Origin: Deltaproteobacteria bacterium
GTDB lineage: Bacteria; Myxococcota_A; UBA9042
Assembly (NCBI GenBank): GCA_016875335.1
Contig: VGRO01000018.1
Span: 1 to 53,155, forward strand
Direction of reading: 5' to 3'
DNA: 53,155 nucleotides
The translations under genes were made by a program, and so were the position numbers. The notes beneath the pieces were generated by a model. It ran no database searches. It was not told the DNA's origin and saw nothing but the letters and a program-made list of their open reading frames with translations. Below, in pieces: positions 1-8,549 of the stretch (the first letter of the stretch is position 1; the number at the start of each line of letters is the position of its first letter).

Positions 1-165
1 CACGATGACGCGGTTGAAGTTGTCGCGCCGCGTGCCGCCGTCGGTGACCGCGAATTGCTGCACGTGGCCGGCGTTGAACTTGACCAGCCAGCCGTCGTAG
101 TTGCCGGCGCCCGAAGTGTTGGTCTCGATATTGAAGCCCTGCGATTCCAGGCACAGCCGCCCCAC
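1..165 (-). CDS. 3' part of a repeat protein running off the left edge (partial)
   Basis: On the minus strand this stretch reads as a continuous frame with almost every third base G or C. It contains the phrases NIETNTSGAGNYDGWLVKF and VTDGGTRRDNFNRVIV. The DGWLVKFN pattern followed by a Gly/Asp-rich turn resembles the repeats of SBBP-type or beta-propeller-like secreted proteins; that family assignment is inference. The plus-strand frame over the same bases has poor third-position bias, so the minus reading is preferred. The C-terminus lies outside the window. No convincing start exists: a GTG at 165 is possible, but the frame stays open upstream into a region that is clearly plus-strand coding. 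Confidence 0.4.
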   Translation of the reverse strand, partial: MGRLCLESQGFNIETNTSGAGNYDGWLVKFNAGHVQQFAVTDGGTRRDNFNRVIV

Positions 166-633
166 CCGCCGAGGCGGAGCCGGTGCCAGACCCTTGGCGT
201 GCAGGCGCCGTCGCAGACCATGCAGACGCCCATCAGCCACTTTGCGCTCAAGCCCGGCGAAGCCGCGCTGTCGTTGGCGGTGACCTGGCCGAGCGGTTGG
301 GCGCACACCGTCGCCACGCCGGCCAAGGGCAAGCTCTTGGTGGCGGAGCCCAAGCTGGTCGAACTGTCGTCGCGCTGGTCGCCCAAGGGCCAGACGCCGG
401 TGACGGTCACGGCCTGGCACCTCGACGCGGCTGGCAAGTCCGTGTCGCCGCCCACCTGCACCATCGAACTTGCGGACGGTGCCCAAGGCCAATGGGCGGG
501 GCCGGCCAATTGCTCGGCCAACGCCTGCGCGCGCATCTGGCAGGGCGTTGGGGTCCAACCGGGGGGTTCTGACGCCATCGTTGCCCACTGCGGCGGCAAG
601 GCGCTGTCGGTGCGGCCGCGCATCTTCTACTGA
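55..633 (+). CDS. hypothetical protein, 5' end uncertain
   Basis: Good coding bias (G/C third positions) begins only at about position 170 and continues to the TGA at 631-633. The frame has no stop back to position 1, so the listed start is simply the first available one. An ATG at 220 is the first plausible internal start but has no clear ribosome binding site. The product contains two Cys-rich spots (PPTCTI and PANCSANACARIW) and no recognised domain. The next gene starts 2 nt after the stop, so both are probably co-transcribed. The upstream end abuts opposite-strand coding sequence, so the N-terminus may be missing. Confidence 0.5.
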   Translation: MLHVAGVELDQPAVVVAGARSVGLDIEALRFQAQPPHPPRRSRCQTLGVQAPSQTMQTPISHFALKPGEAALSLAVTWPSGWAHTVATPAKGKLLVAEPKLVELSSRWSPKGQTPVTVTAWHLDAAGKSVSPPTCTIELADGAQGQWAGPANCSANACARIWQGVGVQPGGSDAIVAHCGGKALSVRPRIFY

Positions 634-635
634 CC

Positions 636-1454
636 ATGCTGCAGCGCCAGGCGTTGGTCATCGGTTGGGTCGCGTTCGTCACGTTTGCGTGCACCGCCGG
701 TGTCTCGCCCGCCGGGCCGACGGATTCGCAAGGCCCGCCTTTGCTGGACGCCGCAGAGGCTGGTGGCCAGGATGTTCAGGTCGACGACGGGTTGGACGCG
801 CCGCCCGCTTCGGAGGTGGCCGCCGAGGCGACACTGACCCGCGCCGATGCTGCGGTGGCGCCCGATGGGCTGACCCCGACAACGGACACTGGGCTCGGCG
901 ACGCGAGTGCGGCGGCCACGGATGCCAGCGCAACGGTGGATGCAGCGGCAGACGTCAAGCCTGACACGGCCGGCCCCGCGCCGTCGACCCAAGGCGGTCC
1001 GGTGCCCGTCAAGGTCGGCGGCGCCATCGACCCCGGCACCCAGTGGCTGGCGTGGACCGCACCGGGCCAGCCCGTCCATCTCGTGTTCGGCCCACAGGGG
1101 GGCTACCACGTGTGGGTGAGCGTGTGCGTGCCGGCCAACGCCGGGACTCCGCTTCCGGTCAAAGTGGCGCTGACCGACACGGCCACTGGGCTGCCGGTGC
1201 CACCGGGGCCCTTGAAGCTCAAGACCAAGCTCGTGCCCGACCCCGACAACCCCGGCCAACTGTGCCGGCTCGCCATGCCCGCGTTCGTCGATTGCGCCTG
1301 CGAGATGGCCAATCGCGCCGTGCGCGTGCGGGTCGAGGTCGACACCGGCAGCACCGACCTGCCGCTGGTGAGCTGGGCCGAGCACTCCGTCGCGCCCCAA
1401 CATGTCCAGGGGCCATGCCTGCCGCCGCTCTTGGCGTGTGCACCGTTCCTTTGA
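636..1454 (+). CDS. putative lipoprotein with low-complexity linker
   Basis: 272 aa. Residues 1-19 form a lipoprotein signal (hydrophobic GWVAFVTFAC; the likely acylated Cys is residue 19). Residues 20 to about 115 are an Ala/Asp/Thr/Pro-rich linker of the kind common on myxobacterial surface lipoproteins. The C-terminal 150 residues form a compact domain with paired cysteines (VSVCVP, QLCRLA, VDCACEM) and beta-rich stretches. No known family is recognised. The ATG lies 2 nt after the stop of the preceding gene, which suggests one operon. Expected location: outer membrane or cell surface. Confidence 0.75.
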   Translation: MLQRQALVIGWVAFVTFACTAGVSPAGPTDSQGPPLLDAAEAGGQDVQVDDGLDAPPASEVAAEATLTRADAAVAPDGLTPTTDTGLGDASAAATDASATVDAAADVKPDTAGPAPSTQGGPVPVKVGGAIDPGTQWLAWTAPGQPVHLVFGPQGGYHVWVSVCVPANAGTPLPVKVALTDTATGLPVPPGPLKLKTKLVPDPDNPGQLCRLAMPAFVDCACEMANRAVRVRVEVDTGSTDLPLVSWAEHSVAPQHVQGPCLPPLLACAPFL

Positions 1455-1634
1455 GTTCGCGTGCATGGACCCATCCTGAACCGCCAGGATCGAGCCCGCG
1501 GGGCGCCTGACGGTGTACGCCCTCCCTGTGTCGGTCGCCCGCACTGCTTGCGCGCTTCGATCGGTCCCCGTGGGCGCGTTCGCGGAACACCGGCGCGCCC
1601 ATCGATCGGCGCGGACGGAACCCGGCCGGCCTCT

Positions 1635-3113
1635 CTACTTCAGCACCAACAGGCGGCGCCGCAGGTACCCCGACTCGACGGGACCGAAAAACGGCGTGGC
1701 GGCAAGCAGTTCGCCGGGGTCGAAGCTGTCTCCGGTCTGCATCAGGTTCGGGCCTGCTGTGTCGAGGTGGTGTTCGTCTTGCGCTTTGACGACCCACGGT
1801 CCCGGAATCCCCCCGAGCAGGCCATTGGGCGGCAGCCCCGGGTGGATGAGGCCCAGCGAGTGGCCGATTTCGTGCGCGGTCACCGCAGCCACGGCAAGGC
1901 TGACCAGCCGCATTTCGAGCTGGAACAACCGAGCGCGGTCGAACTCGGGGCCATCCGGCAGCCGCGCGGTTTCGAGGCTCGGATCGGTCAGCTGCGCGTC
2001 TCCTGGCTGCGACCCGAAGGGCTTGCCGCCCGCAATCGGCAACACGTCGCGCAGAATCGCCAGCGCCATCGGCTGGCCGATCGCGGCCTTGGCGAGGCTG
2101 AAGGTAAAGACGCCATAGCCCGGTTTGCTGTCGTCGTTGGGCTTGGCATTCCACGGGTCGATCTTGGCCAGACCGAAGAGTTGCTTGCCGTTGGGCTGCG
2201 GCGGGGCGAGGCCGCCCACGGCCATTCTCGACAACTGCGCGGGCGGCCATTGCGCGAGGTCGTCGCCGTCGAAAAGCACCTGGACGCGAATCGAGTCGAC
2301 ACCGATCGCGCCGGTCAGCGCATCCTGAAGGAAAAACGCGTGCAGCCAGCGCCGCACCCGCTGGCGAAACAGTTGACGGATGGCCAGGTTGAACCCGGGG
2401 TCGCCACCCTGCAGGCCGAGCGCCGCCAGCGTCTCGTCGAAATCGCCGATTCCATTGGGCTTGTCGTTGGTGACCACCGTGACGTCGTCGCCCTGCGCCA
2501 CCACCTTCAGCCCTGCCAGATCGCGGGTGAAGTCAATGAGCCACGGGTCCACGGCCTCGAACGGGTCGATGTCGGCCGTGCGGTCGGCCACGACCACAAA
2601 GGCGGTCGCCGCACGCTCCCCCGCGGTGGACGGTAGGTGCGCGGAGAGTTGCCACTGGCCTGCGCCCAGCGCGCCTGCGGCGACCGCAAACCTGGCCCGC
2701 CACGCCTTCTTGTCGGCGCTGGCGATCCAGCCCGTGGCGTGCGGTGCGAGGTCCACGGGTGGCGAACCGGCCTGGAGGGCGCGCAACGTGGCCGTCCGCG
2801 CGGGCGACACTGTCGCGACGGCGTGGACCTCGACCTCGAACCCTTGGGCCGGCACCGCCCACAAGAGCGGTGACCCATCCTTGGCCGCGCCCATCAGGTT
2901 CTCTGGCAGCCCCTCGACGCCGATCCATACGCGCTCAACAGGGCTCAGGGGCGCGATCTCTGGCGTCGCGGCTGCGTCGCCTGCGGCCAGAACTTCCGCA
3001 TTTGCGACAGTTGCTTCAGCGTCGACCGCCGGTGGCGCCGAGACCGCAGCGCAGCCATGGCAGGCAACAAATGCCCACCGAGCCCAAGCGCGACCGCCGT
3101 CACTTGCCCACAT
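1635..3113 (-). CDS. secreted metzincin-type zinc metalloprotease
   Basis: About 492 aa from the ATG at 3113; a GTG at 3128 is an alternative start giving 497 aa. The zinc-protease signature HEIGHSLGLIH lies near residue 415 (the HExxHxxGxxH metzincin motif: three His ligands and the catalytic Glu). A downstream NLMQTG supplies a plausible Met-turn. The N-terminus has a short hydrophobic segment followed by Cys (AFVACHGC), so it is probably exported and possibly lipidated. The long region before the protease domain has no recognised family. The start overlaps the 3' end of the upstream repeat lipoprotein gene by 14 nt, implying coupled translation. The substrate is unknown. Confidence 0.8.
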   Translation of the reverse strand: MWASDGGRAWARWAFVACHGCAAVSAPPAVDAEATVANAEVLAAGDAAATPEIAPLSPVERVWIGVEGLPENLMGAAKDGSPLLWAVPAQGFEVEVHAVATVSPARTATLRALQAGSPPVDLAPHATGWIASADKKAWRARFAVAAGALGAGQWQLSAHLPSTAGERAATAFVVVADRTADIDPFEAVDPWLIDFTRDLAGLKVVAQGDDVTVVTNDKPNGIGDFDETLAALGLQGGDPGFNLAIRQLFRQRVRRWLHAFFLQDALTGAIGVDSIRVQVLFDGDDLAQWPPAQLSRMAVGGLAPPQPNGKQLFGLAKIDPWNAKPNDDSKPGYGVFTFSLAKAAIGQPMALAILRDVLPIAGGKPFGSQPGDAQLTDPSLETARLPDGPEFDRARLFQLEMRLVSLAVAAVTAHEIGHSLGLIHPGLPPNGLLGGIPGPWVVKAQDEHHLDTAGPNLMQTGDSFDPGELLAATPFFGPVESGYLRRRLLVLK

Positions 3114-5463
3114 GCAGCCCCGTGTCACCCTTGGGAACGTCGATCCCGCCCGACTGCTCCTTGGCTTTGGGTTCGTCCGGATCGTCGGTCACCCAGGTCT
3201 GGTTGTCGGCATAGGCACCGGATTTGGGAGGCTGCTTGCCGGGCTTGGCGTACAGATCCGAGCCGCCAATGTCCACGAAGAACGCCCAACTGGGGATGAC
3301 CTCGTACTTGCCGCAGGTGCCGGGCGACCCGTCGTAGTCCGTGGCCCAGCCGATCGCCTTGTCGTTGTCGACCTCGTAGTAGTCTGCGCCGCCGTTGTCG
3401 ACGAAAAGCCCGTGTCCGTGGCACTTGGCCGCTCCCTGGCTGCGCGAGGGCCCGCGGTAGATGTCGTCGCCGCCTTCGCTGACGAAAAGCGCGCTGGAGA
3501 AGTCGTGGCCGAGGCCCATCTGCGAGTGGATGGGCTTGAGCCGCAAGCCGTGCTCGTCGTCGCCGCCGCCGTCGAGAAAGAACGCCAACGCAAAGTGCGC
3601 GGCCGCGCCCTGGGCGTAGAACAGGCCATCGTAATGGTCGTTGCCGCCGCCATCGGCCAGGATGCCCGTACCGAACCAATAGCCCGTGCCCTGCACGAAG
3701 GTGCTGCCAGTGTAGCCGTCGTGGCCAGCGAGGTCGCGCAGCAAGGCGATGCCGCCGGATCGGTGCGCATTGTTGCTGTCGCGGCGGAAACCGAAAGCGG
3801 TGCCCTGGCACAGCGAACTATTGGCGTAGCCCGGGGTTTGCGGCGAAGGGTATTGCAGCGGTTTGTCGATGGCGCACAGGTAGTCGTCATTGCCTGCGCG
3901 GTCATAGAGCAGTCCACCCGACGATATCCACGCGAACCCTTGGGATTTGCTCACCGCCCAGCGCGTGTCATTGCCGCCGCCGTCATAGGCAATGGCGATC
4001 CCGATGACGGCCGCGCCCTGCACGCCGGCCTCGCCTTCGTAGCGGTCGTCGCCCCCGTCGTCCCACAGCACGCCGACGCCAAAGTTGGCGTAGCCCTGGG
4101 ACATGCGCAGCGCGCGGTAGTGGTCCTTGCCACCGCCGAGGTCCACCAGCACGCCGACGCCCAATCGACCGGCGCCCTGGCGGCTCTGCGTCGACAGGGA
4201 CCACGGCGCGTGGCCCGCCTGCGCCACCGTGCGGCTGTCTTCGTCGGGCGGCAGCACCCCCTCCCACGGTTTCGGGTCGGTGGCGGGCGCGTAGGTGTAG
4301 GTGTCGTCGCCGCCCAGGTCGATCGCGACGGCGATGGGGTTGTCGACACTGGTGTTGGCTCCGCCGCGGACGAGCCAGGTGTCGTTGCCTCCGGTGTCGA
4401 TCGCCAGCAGCAGGTCGCCTTTGGTGTCGGGGTCCTTGGGGTTCCAGGTGTCGTCGGCGCCGCCACGCAGGACCACGCGACCGATCGGTGTCGTCGCCGA
4501 GAACAGGAACGGCTTTGCGCTCTTCGCCTGGGCCAGACCGCCCTCGTCGAGGGCCTGCATCATCACCAGCGCCGCCCGGAACAGGAGGTCGGTACGGGCG
4601 TCGAGCAAGAAAATCGGACCATCGGACTTGGTGTCGGGGTCCACGGCACCACCCGTGGTGGCAAACAGCATGCCGGCCCCCAGGCTGAACCACGCCTTGC
4701 GCCGGTTGGGGCTGCCGATGCCGTCGAGCCAAGCGTTGCGAAAGCCAACCGCCAGCGCCGACGCCAGCACGACCCGGGCAGCCACGCGTTGCACCTCGAC
4801 GGGGACCTCGGCGAGCTGCGACTGCACCGCGACCGCGTCGAACTCCGCGCCAAACACACCGTGCAGGTCGGCGAGCGCCGTCGCGAGCGGCGCTTCGGCG
4901 GCAACCTCGGGCAACACGCCGCCGACGGAGGGTTGGCGACCCAGGCTGTGGGCGACGACGGCCAGCAGCGAGGTCATCGGGTGGTCGCTCTGCACGGCCG
5001 CATCCGCCGCGCGCGACAGGTTGTCGGCCCAGCAGCCGCCGAGGCCATCCAGGTCCTCCTGTACGGGGTGGAAATGCGGCAACCGCTGCGGGTCGCTGGC
5101 GATGGCGCCGCCGAACTTGGCGATTTGCGCCTTGGTGATGCCGACGCCCAGGTCCAGGCCAATGGCGCCCAGCAGCTCGGCCAATGGGTTGTCGGCGGGC
5201 GGTTGGGTCGGGCATGGGTTTGCCGCCGGCTGGACCCAGGGGCGTTCGTCGGTCCAAGGCACCTGCGGGGGCGGCCCGGTGTCGGCAGGCGCGTCAGGCC
5301 CAACGTCGGCCGGCAACTGGGCCGTGTCGAGACCGACGTCACCACTGCCGTCCGCGGCTGCATCGACCGCAGGTGCGTCTGGTGGGCCAGCGTCCGCTCC
5401 GCATCCTGCGAGTGCGCTCGCCCACAGGAGGGCCGCGAGATACCTGGAGGCGCACGACAACAT
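3100..5463 (-). CDS. large lipoprotein with 13 GG-x-D-x-(Y/W)-type repeats
   Basis: 787 aa from the ATG at 5463, chosen because GGGGAG sits 7 nt upstream and the protein then begins with a clean lipoprotein signal (lipobox LAGC). An Asp/Ala-rich linker and an alpha-helical region of about 280 residues follow. The C-terminal half holds about 13 repeats of roughly 35-45 residues, each built on a GGNDxY/GGDDxY turn followed by a stretch such as SQGxxxFGVGxL. The Asp-rich turns suggest calcium binding in a beta-solenoid, by analogy with RTX-like repeats; this is inference. It is translationally coupled to the downstream metzincin gene, so the protease could process it or share its pathway. Confidence 0.8.
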   Translation of the reverse strand: MLSCASRYLAALLWASALAGCGADAGPPDAPAVDAAADGSGDVGLDTAQLPADVGPDAPADTGPPPQVPWTDERPWVQPAANPCPTQPPADNPLAELLGAIGLDLGVGITKAQIAKFGGAIASDPQRLPHFHPVQEDLDGLGGCWADNLSRAADAAVQSDHPMTSLLAVVAHSLGRQPSVGGVLPEVAAEAPLATALADLHGVFGAEFDAVAVQSQLAEVPVEVQRVAARVVLASALAVGFRNAWLDGIGSPNRRKAWFSLGAGMLFATTGGAVDPDTKSDGPIFLLDARTDLLFRAALVMMQALDEGGLAQAKSAKPFLFSATTPIGRVVLRGGADDTWNPKDPDTKGDLLLAIDTGGNDTWLVRGGANTSVDNPIAVAIDLGGDDTYTYAPATDPKPWEGVLPPDEDSRTVAQAGHAPWSLSTQSRQGAGRLGVGVLVDLGGGKDHYRALRMSQGYANFGVGVLWDDGGDDRYEGEAGVQGAAVIGIAIAYDGGGNDTRWAVSKSQGFAWISSGGLLYDRAGNDDYLCAIDKPLQYPSPQTPGYANSSLCQGTAFGFRRDSNNAHRSGGIALLRDLAGHDGYTGSTFVQGTGYWFGTGILADGGGNDHYDGLFYAQGAAAHFALAFFLDGGGDDEHGLRLKPIHSQMGLGHDFSSALFVSEGGDDIYRGPSRSQGAAKCHGHGLFVDNGGADYYEVDNDKAIGWATDYDGSPGTCGKYEVIPSWAFFVDIGGSDLYAKPGKQPPKSGAYADNQTWVTDDPDEPKAKEQSGGIDVPKGDTGLHVGK

Positions 5464-5575
5464 AGAACGCTCCCCGGAGGTTGCGGTGCCGCGTCGGCCA
5501 AAGACCAAGCCGCACCCCTTGATGCGAAGCACGCAAACGCGCGCAGCGGTGCCGAGAGCATGGATGCGCCAGCGG

Positions 5576-7498
5576 CTACGGTGCATCTCCAACCAACGCA
5601 TCGAAATCGTAGGTCGCATACCGCTGCCAGGTGGCCGCGAATCCTTTGGCGTCTGCGCGCGCAAAGGCAGCGTCCAGCGTGGCCACCCGCAGGGCGAGGC
5701 GGTCGACCAGCCGGTCTTGCGGTGCCATCGTGCGGGCCCGGGCAACTTCATCGGCACCGATCTCCCGCCAGCCGCGGCGCAGGGCGTGTGCGGCTTGCAG
5801 CGCGTGGTTCCACAGCAGCACGCGGCGGGTCGCCGGTTCGTTGAGGTCGGTCGCCGTCAGTCGCTCGAAAAGGCGCGACCACACGGCGTTCTGCCGTTGG
5901 CGGATCGCTTCGACATCATAGTCCAGGGCGCGCTCGCGATCGAGTTGCATCCGATGCAGCGGGCCATCAAAACTGAAGTATTGCGGCGGGATGCGGTTTG
6001 CCGGATCGGCCTCGGCGTACACCGACCGCGTTTCGACCAGTGTCATCAGGTTGCCGGTCGGCGAGCGGCCGAAATGTTGGGCCGCTTGCGCCAACACCGC
6101 CAGGTCTGGATGGCGCTGTGCCCACCAACGGGCAAACCCTTTGCCTCCGTCGGTGTCGCCGGTGCGCAAGGACAAGTGTGCGACCTGCCAGTCCGGCCGC
6201 CGGCCCTCGCCCAGGCGAAAAAGCGCTTCGTTGAACTGCGTGCCGAAATAGTTGGTCAGCACCAGCGCCCCCGGCGCTACCGCGCGCCGACCGACGCTGT
6301 CCAGGTGGTCCGTGGCCCGCAGTTCTGCGAGGTTGCAGGCGGGATCGCGCCAGTTCGCGCGCACCTGGAGGACGGTCGCAACCAGTGCCGCCGCGACCAC
6401 GCTCCACGCCACTGCCCTGGTCGCCAGCACGCCGTGCAGCGCACCCAGCAGCAGCGCCACGCCGACGCCCAGGCCCGCGAGCGCCGCGAGCACGTACCCG
6501 TGGTCGTCCGGGTTGTGGGTGTCGACCCACATCAGCCCCTTGGTCAGCAGGGCACCGGCGAGCAGCAGCATCCCAGACCACGCCTCCGGCCGCTTGCGGA
6601 GGGCGCCCAGCACCAAGCCCACGACACCCGCCAGCGGTAGCCAGGTGCCTGCGCCTTGCGACACCATCGCCAGCAGGACCGCCATGTTGTCCGCTAGACC
6701 GCCGCGCTGGCCCGCGACCGAGCCCTGGAATTGCCGTGCAGTCACTGTGTCCCACCACCCGGCGAGCGTGGAAGGGTCGCCCCACCGCAACTCGACGTCG
6801 GCAAGCGCCCGCAGCGCGAGGCCGACATAGGCCGCACCCAGCCACGCACACAGGGCCACAACCATCAGCGCAAAACGGGGTGTTGTGGTCACCGTGCGGC
6901 GCAGCGCGGGCCACCCGGCCGCAAGCACGGCTGGCAAGGCAAAAAGGGCCACGTAATGGTGGTTGATCAGGCCCAGGCACAGGGCAACGCCCGCCTCGAC
7001 GACCGCTGCCCGCGACCGCGGCGTCTCGCTCGCAACGAACGCTGCCCTTGCCCGCAGCGCCGCCTCGACCGCCCACAGCGACGTGGCGAGCGCGAGCGTG
7101 TACACCTCTGCGCGCACGGCGACCTGCCACAGGCTGGCCGACACCGCCAATGGCAGGGCCGCCACCCACGCCAGGCCCGCCGCCGACGAGTCCGGGAGCA
7201 CCGAGCGCGCGATCCGCACCATGCAGGCCGCCGACAGCCCTGCGAACGCGGCCGAAAGCCACGCGACCCGGGCCGCGTGGGGACCCAGCGGCAGCAGTTC
7301 CGCCAGCGCCGCGATCGACAGCCAACCCGGATGGCCGGGCGGGTGGACGCCGCCCAGCGTGCGCGCCGCCGCAATCAGTTCGCCCGCGTCCAGCCAGCTT
7401 CCGGCCGGCGCAGCCAGCCAGGTGGTCGCCACGGCGGTGCACGCTCCGACGCTCCACGCCGCCGCATCGCTTCGCCAACCAGGCCGCGCATCAGGCAT
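5576..7498 (-). CDS. DUF2723-family polytopic membrane protein (glycosyltransferase-like)
   Basis: 640 aa from the ATG at 7498. Near the N-terminus is the family hallmark DAGELIAAARTLGGVHPPGHP (Asp-Gly-Glu and HPPG). About 10-12 hydrophobic segments follow, then a soluble C-terminal domain of roughly 230 residues. The DUF2723/TMEM260-like family belongs to the GT-C class and is linked to lipid-phosphate-sugar-dependent protein glycosylation; the acceptor here is unknown. The start codon lies inside the end of the PTPS-like gene (8-nt overlap, ATGCCTGA), so translation is probably coupled. Confidence 0.8.
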   Translation of the reverse strand: MPDARPGWRSDAAAWSVGACTAVATTWLAAPAGSWLDAGELIAAARTLGGVHPPGHPGWLSIAALAELLPLGPHAARVAWLSAAFAGLSAACMVRIARSVLPDSSAAGLAWVAALPLAVSASLWQVAVRAEVYTLALATSLWAVEAALRARAAFVASETPRSRAAVVEAGVALCLGLINHHYVALFALPAVLAAGWPALRRTVTTTPRFALMVVALCAWLGAAYVGLALRALADVELRWGDPSTLAGWWDTVTARQFQGSVAGQRGGLADNMAVLLAMVSQGAGTWLPLAGVVGLVLGALRKRPEAWSGMLLLAGALLTKGLMWVDTHNPDDHGYVLAALAGLGVGVALLLGALHGVLATRAVAWSVVAAALVATVLQVRANWRDPACNLAELRATDHLDSVGRRAVAPGALVLTNYFGTQFNEALFRLGEGRRPDWQVAHLSLRTGDTDGGKGFARWWAQRHPDLAVLAQAAQHFGRSPTGNLMTLVETRSVYAEADPANRIPPQYFSFDGPLHRMQLDRERALDYDVEAIRQRQNAVWSRLFERLTATDLNEPATRRVLLWNHALQAAHALRRGWREIGADEVARARTMAPQDRLVDRLALRVATLDAAFARADAKGFAATWQRYATYDFDALVGDAP

Positions 7499-8003
7499 CG
7501 AAGAACCGCTCGTGGATTGCCGATTGTCCGGGCGACTCCTGGACCGACACCTGGACACGGTGCAGGCGCAGCGCGGGCAAGCGATCGCGCAGGCGATCGA
7601 GCACCTGGTCCGCGAGCCAACGGGCCAGCAGTTCACTACTGGTGTTGGCGATGTGCAGCAGGCACACGTCGCGCCGCGGAATTACGTAGTCGTCCACCGC
7701 GCCGTCGGGATGGGTGAAGCGCGCATGCACCTGGTGTTCACCTGCCTCGACGGCCAGGCGAGGGTGCAGGAGCGGCAACAGCGTGCGGTGGTCGAGCGCG
7801 TCGCAGCACTGTTTGAAGATCGGCTTGACCACGATGAAATCGGCGACCACGTGGCCCGGGTCGAGGTCGGCGTCCAGCTCCAGCGTGGCCCGGTAGTTGT
7901 GGCCGTGCAACTCTTCGCGGCTGCCGTCGGCGAAGATGAGGAAGTGCGCGCTGCCGAAGTTGAAGTACTGCTTGTCGAGCCGGATGCCGTAGCGTTGCCG
8001 CAT
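7491..8003 (-). CDS. PTPS-III-like 6-pyruvoyl-tetrahydropterin synthase paralogue
   Basis: 170 aa from the ATG at 8003. Zinc-ligand histidines are present (His20 in FGSAHF, His33 and His35 in ELHGHNY). The catalytic Cys of QueD/PTPS-II is absent; a Glu stands three residues before HGH (the ExxHGH pattern). That pattern defines PTPS-III proteins, which in Plasmodium and some bacteria replace dihydroneopterin aldolase (FolB) in folate synthesis. It is longer than typical QueD, with an insert between the two halves, and keeps a C-terminal ANTSSE segment. Its start overlaps the queD stop (TGATG). A folate role is inferred from motif and family. Confidence 0.8.
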   Translation of the reverse strand: MRQRYGIRLDKQYFNFGSAHFLIFADGSREELHGHNYRATLELDADLDPGHVVADFIVVKPIFKQCCDALDHRTLLPLLHPRLAVEAGEHQVHARFTHPDGAVDDYVIPRRDVCLLHIANTSSELLARWLADQVLDRLRDRLPALRLHRVQVSVQESPGQSAIHERFFDA

Positions 8004-8383
8004 CACGCCACCTCTCGAAACGCCGTCGGGCCGTAGTAGGTGCACGCAGACGTGCAGGTTTCGCGCACCGTGATCGCGTGCAGGCCGGGCAACCGCGGCG
8101 CGATGCGCGTCCAGAGCCACTGGCACACCACTTCCGAGGTCGGGTTGTCCAATCCTTCGATTTCATTGAGGTGGTTGTGGTCCAACTGGTCGAACCAGGG
8201 CTGGCACACCGCCTTGAGGTCAGCGTAGTCGATGACCCACTGCAATTTCGGATCGAGCGCGCCGCGCACCACGACTTCGGCGCGAAACGAATGGCCGTGC
8301 AGCCGCGCGCACTTGTGGCCGGCCGGCACGTTGGGCAGGCTGTGGGCGGCTTCGAATCGGAAGGTCTTGCGCAGTTCGAACAT
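8003..8383 (-). CDS. queD: 6-carboxy-5,6,7,8-tetrahydropterin synthase
   Basis: 126 aa from the ATG at 8383, a normal length for QueD. Zinc ligands are His14 (EAAH), His29 and His31 (HGH), with the catalytic Cys25 in KCARLHGH. LDHNHLNE, the NPTSE motif and a C-terminal VRETCTS Glu complete the active site. QueD converts 7,8-dihydroneopterin triphosphate to 6-carboxytetrahydropterin in the queuosine/7-deazaguanine pathway, in the cytosol. It is the first gene of a minus-strand operon with the PTPS-III-like gene, and a promoter-like sequence lies 31 nt upstream. queC and queE are not in the window. Confidence 0.88.
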   Translation of the reverse strand: MFELRKTFRFEAAHSLPNVPAGHKCARLHGHSFRAEVVVRGALDPKLQWVIDYADLKAVCQPWFDQLDHNHLNEIEGLDNPTSEVVCQWLWTRIAPRLPGLHAITVRETCTSACTYYGPTAFREVA

Positions 8384-8413
8384 CGGGCAGGGCAGCGTCC
8401 GGCGGGACCTCTG

Positions 8414-8442
8414 AAGGTAGGCCGGACGCGCCATCCGGGCAA
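8414..8442 (-). promoter_or_regulatory. predicted sigma-70-type promoter for the queD operon
   Basis: Read on the minus strand: -35 TTGCCC (8442-8437), 17-bp spacer, -10 TACCTT (8419-8414), ending 31 nt before the queD ATG. The GntR-type operator at 8460-8476 sits just upstream of the -35. Confidence 0.5.
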
Positions 8443-8459
8443 GCCGCGGCTGCGTTCGA

Positions 8460-8476
8460 AAGTGGTAAGACCACTT
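8460..8476. promoter_or_regulatory. perfect palindromic GntR/FadR-subfamily operator
   Basis: AAGTGGTAAGACCACTT is a perfect 7+3+7 inverted repeat. FadR-subfamily GntR regulators such as PdhR and LldR bind AATTGGT-nnn-ACCAATT-type sites, and this one matches the TGGTnnnACCA core, including the AAG spacer seen in PdhR sites. It overlaps the -35 of the promoter for the adjacent GntR gene and lies between two divergent promoters. Autoregulation, and possibly control of the queD operon, is therefore likely. Confidence 0.7.
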
Positions 8477-8503
8477 GACAACAAGATGTGTCCCGACTAG
8501 ACT
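8475..8503 (+). promoter_or_regulatory. sigma-70 promoter of the GntR regulator gene
   Basis: -35 TTGACA (8475-8480), 17-bp spacer, -10 TAGACT (8498-8503). Transcription would begin near 8510, which rules out translation starts before that point. The operator palindrome overlaps the -35. Confidence 0.75.
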
Positions 8504-8549
8504 GGCGTCGGCGCGGACGACTCCGGTCGGCGCGTACGGCGAGGCGAAG

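Noticed and set aside
2380..5844. Very long plus-strand open frame
   Set aside because: It is antisense to the repeat lipoprotein and metzincin genes, whose signal peptides, RBS and motifs are clear.
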